Shown here piece by piece: positions 5,798 to 7,595 of a stretch of 7,595 bases of DNA. The stretch's first letter is position 1. Each line of letters opens with the position of its first letter. A program made the position numbers and the translations under genes. The stretch spans positions 1-7,595 of the forward strand of contig JANPDA010000123.1 in the NCBI GenBank assembly GCA_031431235.1. The letters are read 5' to 3'. The notes beneath the pieces were generated by a model. That model had not been told where the DNA came from. It ran no database searches and worked only from the letters and a program-made list of their open reading frames with translations. The stretch is from JANNSW01 sp031431235 (GTDB lineage Bacteria; Pseudomonadota; Alphaproteobacteria; Rhizobiales; Hyphomicrobiaceae).

Positions 5798-6102
5798 GTC
5801 GTCGATTTGAGAGCACCGAGGGGCGCGAGGTAGGCGTCGGTGATGGCACGGGCCTCGGGGAGCGAGTAGGTGCGGCCTGCCTTGAAGTCCTCTTTCGACT
5901 GCTCGATGAGCTCGAGCTCGCGGGCTGAGAGCACGCGTGGCAGAACACTGTCTGTGGCAAAGGCGCGAACGACATCGCCGACGCTGACTGGCTGGTTGGT
6001 CGCTCGCTCTGACAACTGCTCGGCGAAAACCTCGAGCTCGACGTCGGCAGCTCCGGCCTCGAGCGTTTTGATGATGGTGGCGATGGCTTCGGTTCTGGTC
6101 AT
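5794..6102 (-). CDS. Probable type II antitoxin
   Basis: Small acidic 102-aa protein immediately upstream of, and overlapping by ATGA with, the RelE/ParE-like toxin gene, which is the standard antitoxin-first order. The segment SARELELIEQSKEDFKAGRTYS (59-80) followed by LPEARAITDAYL resembles the toxin-binding C-terminal region I associate with RelB/ParD-like antitoxins that accompany RelE/ParE toxins. The N-terminal half (EAIATIIKTLEAGAADVELEVFAEQLSERA) is helical in character and would be the dimerising part, but I do not recognise a named DNA-binding fold. No Shine-Dalgarno precedes the ATG at 6102, and a -10-like TACACT ends 6 nt before it, so the message may be leaderless. If functional, it would neutralise the toxin and repress its own promoter, and by read-through would also set expression of the downstream enzyme genes. 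Confidence 0.6.
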   Translation of the reverse strand: MTRTEAIATIIKTLEAGAADVELEVFAEQLSERATNQPVSVGDVVRAFATDSVLPRVLSARELELIEQSKEDFKAGRTYSLPEARAITDAYLAPLGALKSTT

Positions 6103-6108
6103 CGGTAA

Positions 6109-6117
6109 AGTGTAGCA
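6109..6117 (-). promoter_or_regulatory. Extended -10-like element just before the antitoxin gene
   Basis: On the minus strand TG-C-TACACT (6117-6109) resembles an extended -10 element, with 6 nt before the antitoxin ATG. Transcription would begin at or next to the A of the ATG, giving a leaderless mRNA and explaining the missing ribosome binding site. No good -35 is seen 16-18 nt upstream. Confidence 0.3.
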
Positions 6118-6220
6118 TGAGGATGGCGTTTTCGCACGCGGCTTATCCCCAACCTCGGGAGCTTTGCCGGTACGAGGCGCTCAGCCTTGCCGTCGAGATC
6201 GCGCCAGATGGGCCGGCGAG

Positions 6221-6233
6221 GGTGCCTGACACC
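6221..6233. repeat. GGTGCCTGACACC palindromic motif
   Basis: Thirteen-base interrupted palindrome (GGTG-CCTGA-CACC) lying 12 nt beyond the M24 gene stop, in the 142-bp gap before the antitoxin gene. From memory this exact motif recurs between genes in many proteobacterial genomes and is associated with REP/tyrosine-transposase elements. Only one copy is present here, so assignment to such a family is tentative. Confidence 0.4.
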
Positions 6234-6244
6234 TGTCCTCGTAT

Positions 6245-7426
6245 CTATCCACCGATCACGGCCATCTCCCTCGGCGCACGCTTCGTCAGGACCTCGGGCG
6301 CGCCGTCGCGGATGACGATGTTCTCCTCGTGCACCAGCATCTTGCCGGGTGCGTACTCGATCGCGGGCTCGATGGTGACGACCATGTTAGGCGCGAGGAC
6401 ATCCGGCGCGCCGGCCATGAAGGAGGGCGGCTCGGTCAGGTGGAGCCCCAAGCCGTGGCCCATGCGGCCTACATTGTTGCCGATCGAGCCAGCGTCGGTC
6501 AGCACTTTCGCCATGGCGGCGAACACGTCGGCAAAGCGCACGCCCGGACGCGCCGCTGCGATGCCGGCTTCCGTCGCCTGCCAGCAGGCCGCGTGGGCGC
6601 GTTTGGCAGCGTCGCTGATCTTGCCCACGGCGAAATTGCGGTCGAAGTCGCAGAAATAGCCGTCATAGGTGCAGCCGACGTCGAAGAAGAGCACATCGCC
6701 CTCTTTCATGGCGGCATCGCCCGGCCCGGCGATGATCTGGGCGTACCCACCCGCGCCGATGGCGGTTGCGATGAAGGGCACGTGGTCGGCGCCCTTCTCC
6801 ATCAGCCGGATCCGCAGCTTGCGCTCGGCGGTACGCGTGGTGTCAGAGCGCGAGATGAGCTTCGGCACGTCGTCGAAGGCGTCACTCGCAATGCGGCACG
6901 CAACACCGATGCGCGCGATCTCGGCCTCGGACTTGACCATCCGCAAGCCCCAGATCGTGGGCGAGCCGTCGGCGAACTCGAGGCCTGACGCCTTGGCCAT
7001 CGCGTCCACGTCGATACGCGGCGCGCGCACCAGCATCTCGCGCCCGAGCTCCCAGCCGATGCGACCGGATTTGCGCGCCAGGCCTTTCAAGGTCTTGGCC
7101 ATCAGCGAGACGCCGTCATCGGCGGGTGTCGGCGCCGACCAGGAGCGCACATCCCCGACGGGAGTCGAGGCCAGCAGTGCGGGCTTGCCGACCTCGGGCC
7201 AGACCGCGATCACATCCCCATCGCGTGGCACGATCAGATACCAGGGTCGCGTCGGGCTCTCCCAGAACTGGGTCTCGAAGCCGGAGAAGTAGCGGATGTT
7301 CTGCGGTGTGGTGACGACCAATGCGTCGAGCTTGGCGGTCGTCATCGCGATGCGGGCACGCTCGTGGCGGGCGTGGAGCTCGGAGTGCGGGAAGCCGTGT
7401 TGCGGCGGCGATTTCACAGTGCTCAT
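6245..7426 (-). CDS. M24-family metallohydrolase (Xaa-Pro peptidase / creatinase fold)
   Basis: Cytoplasmic hydrolase of the M24 'pita-bread' family, most likely a Xaa-Pro dipeptidase/aminopeptidase-like enzyme. Creatinase-like non-peptidase activity cannot be excluded. From the ATG at 7426 it is 393 aa. The N-terminal creatinase-type domain (about 15-150) contains LDALVVTTPQNIRYFSGF and the substrate-side SPTRPWYLIVPRDG. The catalytic domain (about 160-393) opens with LRMVKSEAEIARI and contains all five metal ligands: D249 (FFDVG) and D260 (CDFDR) spaced 11 apart, H324 (GHGLGLH), E353 (TIEPAIEY) and E367 (VHEENIVI). The start is supported by a GAGG 5 nt upstream. An ATG at 7504 would add 26 residues lacking family resemblance. 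No signal peptide is seen. It lies on the same strand as, and 142 nt upstream of, the toxin-antitoxin pair, with the cyclodeaminase and amidotransferase genes beyond. The metabolic target is unknown. Confidence 0.94.
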   Translation of the reverse strand: MSTVKSPPQHGFPHSELHARHERARIAMTTAKLDALVVTTPQNIRYFSGFETQFWESPTRPWYLIVPRDGDVIAVWPEVGKPALLASTPVGDVRSWSAPTPADDGVSLMAKTLKGLARKSGRIGWELGREMLVRAPRIDVDAMAKASGLEFADGSPTIWGLRMVKSEAEIARIGVACRIASDAFDDVPKLISRSDTTRTAERKLRIRLMEKGADHVPFIATAIGAGGYAQIIAGPGDAAMKEGDVLFFDVGCTYDGYFCDFDRNFAVGKISDAAKRAHAACWQATEAGIAAARPGVRFADVFAAMAKVLTDAGSIGNNVGRMGHGLGLHLTEPPSFMAGAPDVLAPNMVVTIEPAIEYAPGKMLVHEENIVIRDGAPEVLTKRAPREMAVIGG

Positions 7427-7430
7427 AGCG

Positions 7431-7448
7431 ACCTCGCGGACCTCGCGG
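7431..7448. repeat. 9-bp tandem duplication over the M24 ribosome binding site
   Basis: ACCTCGCGG occurs twice back to back immediately upstream of the M24 ATG. On the coding (minus) strand it reads CCGCGAGGT twice, so two Shine-Dalgarno-like GAGG cores are present, 5 and 14 nt from the start codon. The proximal one is correctly spaced. Confidence 0.7.
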
Positions 7449-7554
7449 ATTGGTGCCTGGAGCGTGGCATTGGCTGGCGGCAACGTCAATGTCGCAAGCT
7501 GCAATGCAGGGCGACGTTGCGATCCGGGCTGGGGACCTCTAGTGTCCTGTCTCC

Positions 7555-7595
7555 GAAATACGCTCGACCTCGCAGTGTCCTCTGAAGCGTATTTC
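7555..7595. repeat. Perfect 10-bp inverted repeat ending at the window edge
   Basis: GAAATACGCT (7555-7564) and AGCGTATTTC (7586-7595) are exact reverse complements separated by 21 bp. A direct repeat AGTGTCCT (7541-7548 and 7574-7581) precedes each arm, and CTAG lies at 7539-7542. It may be an upstream hairpin or regulator site, or the terminus of a mobile element that continues outside. The window edge prevents a decision. Confidence 0.5.

Noticed and set aside
4543..7426. Ectoine catabolism cluster (M24 hydrolase plus cyclodeaminase-family protein as in EutD/DoeA and EutC)
   Set aside because: The M24 protein lacks the N-terminal sequence I associate with ectoine hydrolase, no other ectoine genes are present, and the two genes are separated by the toxin-antitoxin pair.
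7427..7504. Upstream ATG start for the M24 hydrolase
   Set aside because: The 26 extra residues lie outside the family domain and run through the tandem-duplicated ribosome binding site of the ATG at 7426.

Overview
The window is GC-rich and reads as alphaproteobacterial chromosome, probably from the Hyphomicrobiales/Rhizobiales side. Four things suggest this: the sequences of the aa3-type oxidase subunits I and II in ctaC-ctaD order, a periplasmic IalB-family protein next to them, REP-like palindromes ending in CCCTACG of a kind I associate with Bradyrhizobium-like genomes, and the codon use. The placement rests on family recognition and not on a search. No rRNA, tRNA, CRISPR array or complete insertion sequence is visible.

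Left third (1-2640, minus strand): the cytochrome c oxidase genes ctaC (subunit II, CuA) and ctaD (subunit I, heme a/a3-CuB). ctaD runs off the left edge only a few residues before its expected C-terminus. Both carry every metal ligand I looked for. A promoter-like sequence lies in the 128-bp ctaC-ctaD gap. Next comes a 486-bp gene-poor stretch (2641-3126) between divergent ctaC and an IalB-family periplasmic protein gene (3127-3672, plus strand). It holds two clean inverted repeats that could be operators or leader hairpins.

Middle (3673-6102): two REP-like hairpins of apparently one family, in opposite orientations, fill the short gap between the convergent ialB-like and glutamine amidotransferase genes. 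Reading leftward on the minus strand from 6102 there is a tight run of four genes. These are a probable type II antitoxin, a RelE/ParE-like toxin overlapping it by ATGA, an ornithine cyclodeaminase/mu-crystallin family enzyme starting at a TTG only 13 nt after the toxin stop, and a class I glutamine amidotransferase 33 nt further on. The toxin tail after about residue 71 does not look like its family, and its last bases double as the ribosome binding site of the enzyme gene. A toxin-antitoxin pair therefore appears welded to the front of a small amino-acid-metabolism operon.

Right (6245-7595): an intact M24-family (Xaa-Pro peptidase/creatinase fold) hydrolase on the minus strand with all five metal ligands. 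Its upstream region contains a 9-bp tandem duplication covering the ribosome binding site, and a perfect 10-bp inverted repeat ends exactly at the window edge.

The left part is ordinary respiratory core. The right part looks like nitrogen-compound catabolism or salvage genes (M24 hydrolase, cyclodeaminase-fold enzyme, glutamine amidotransferase) with an inserted toxin-antitoxin pair. I found no convincing new multi-gene system. The toxin-antitoxin/enzyme junction and the convergent REP pair are the most unusual features.
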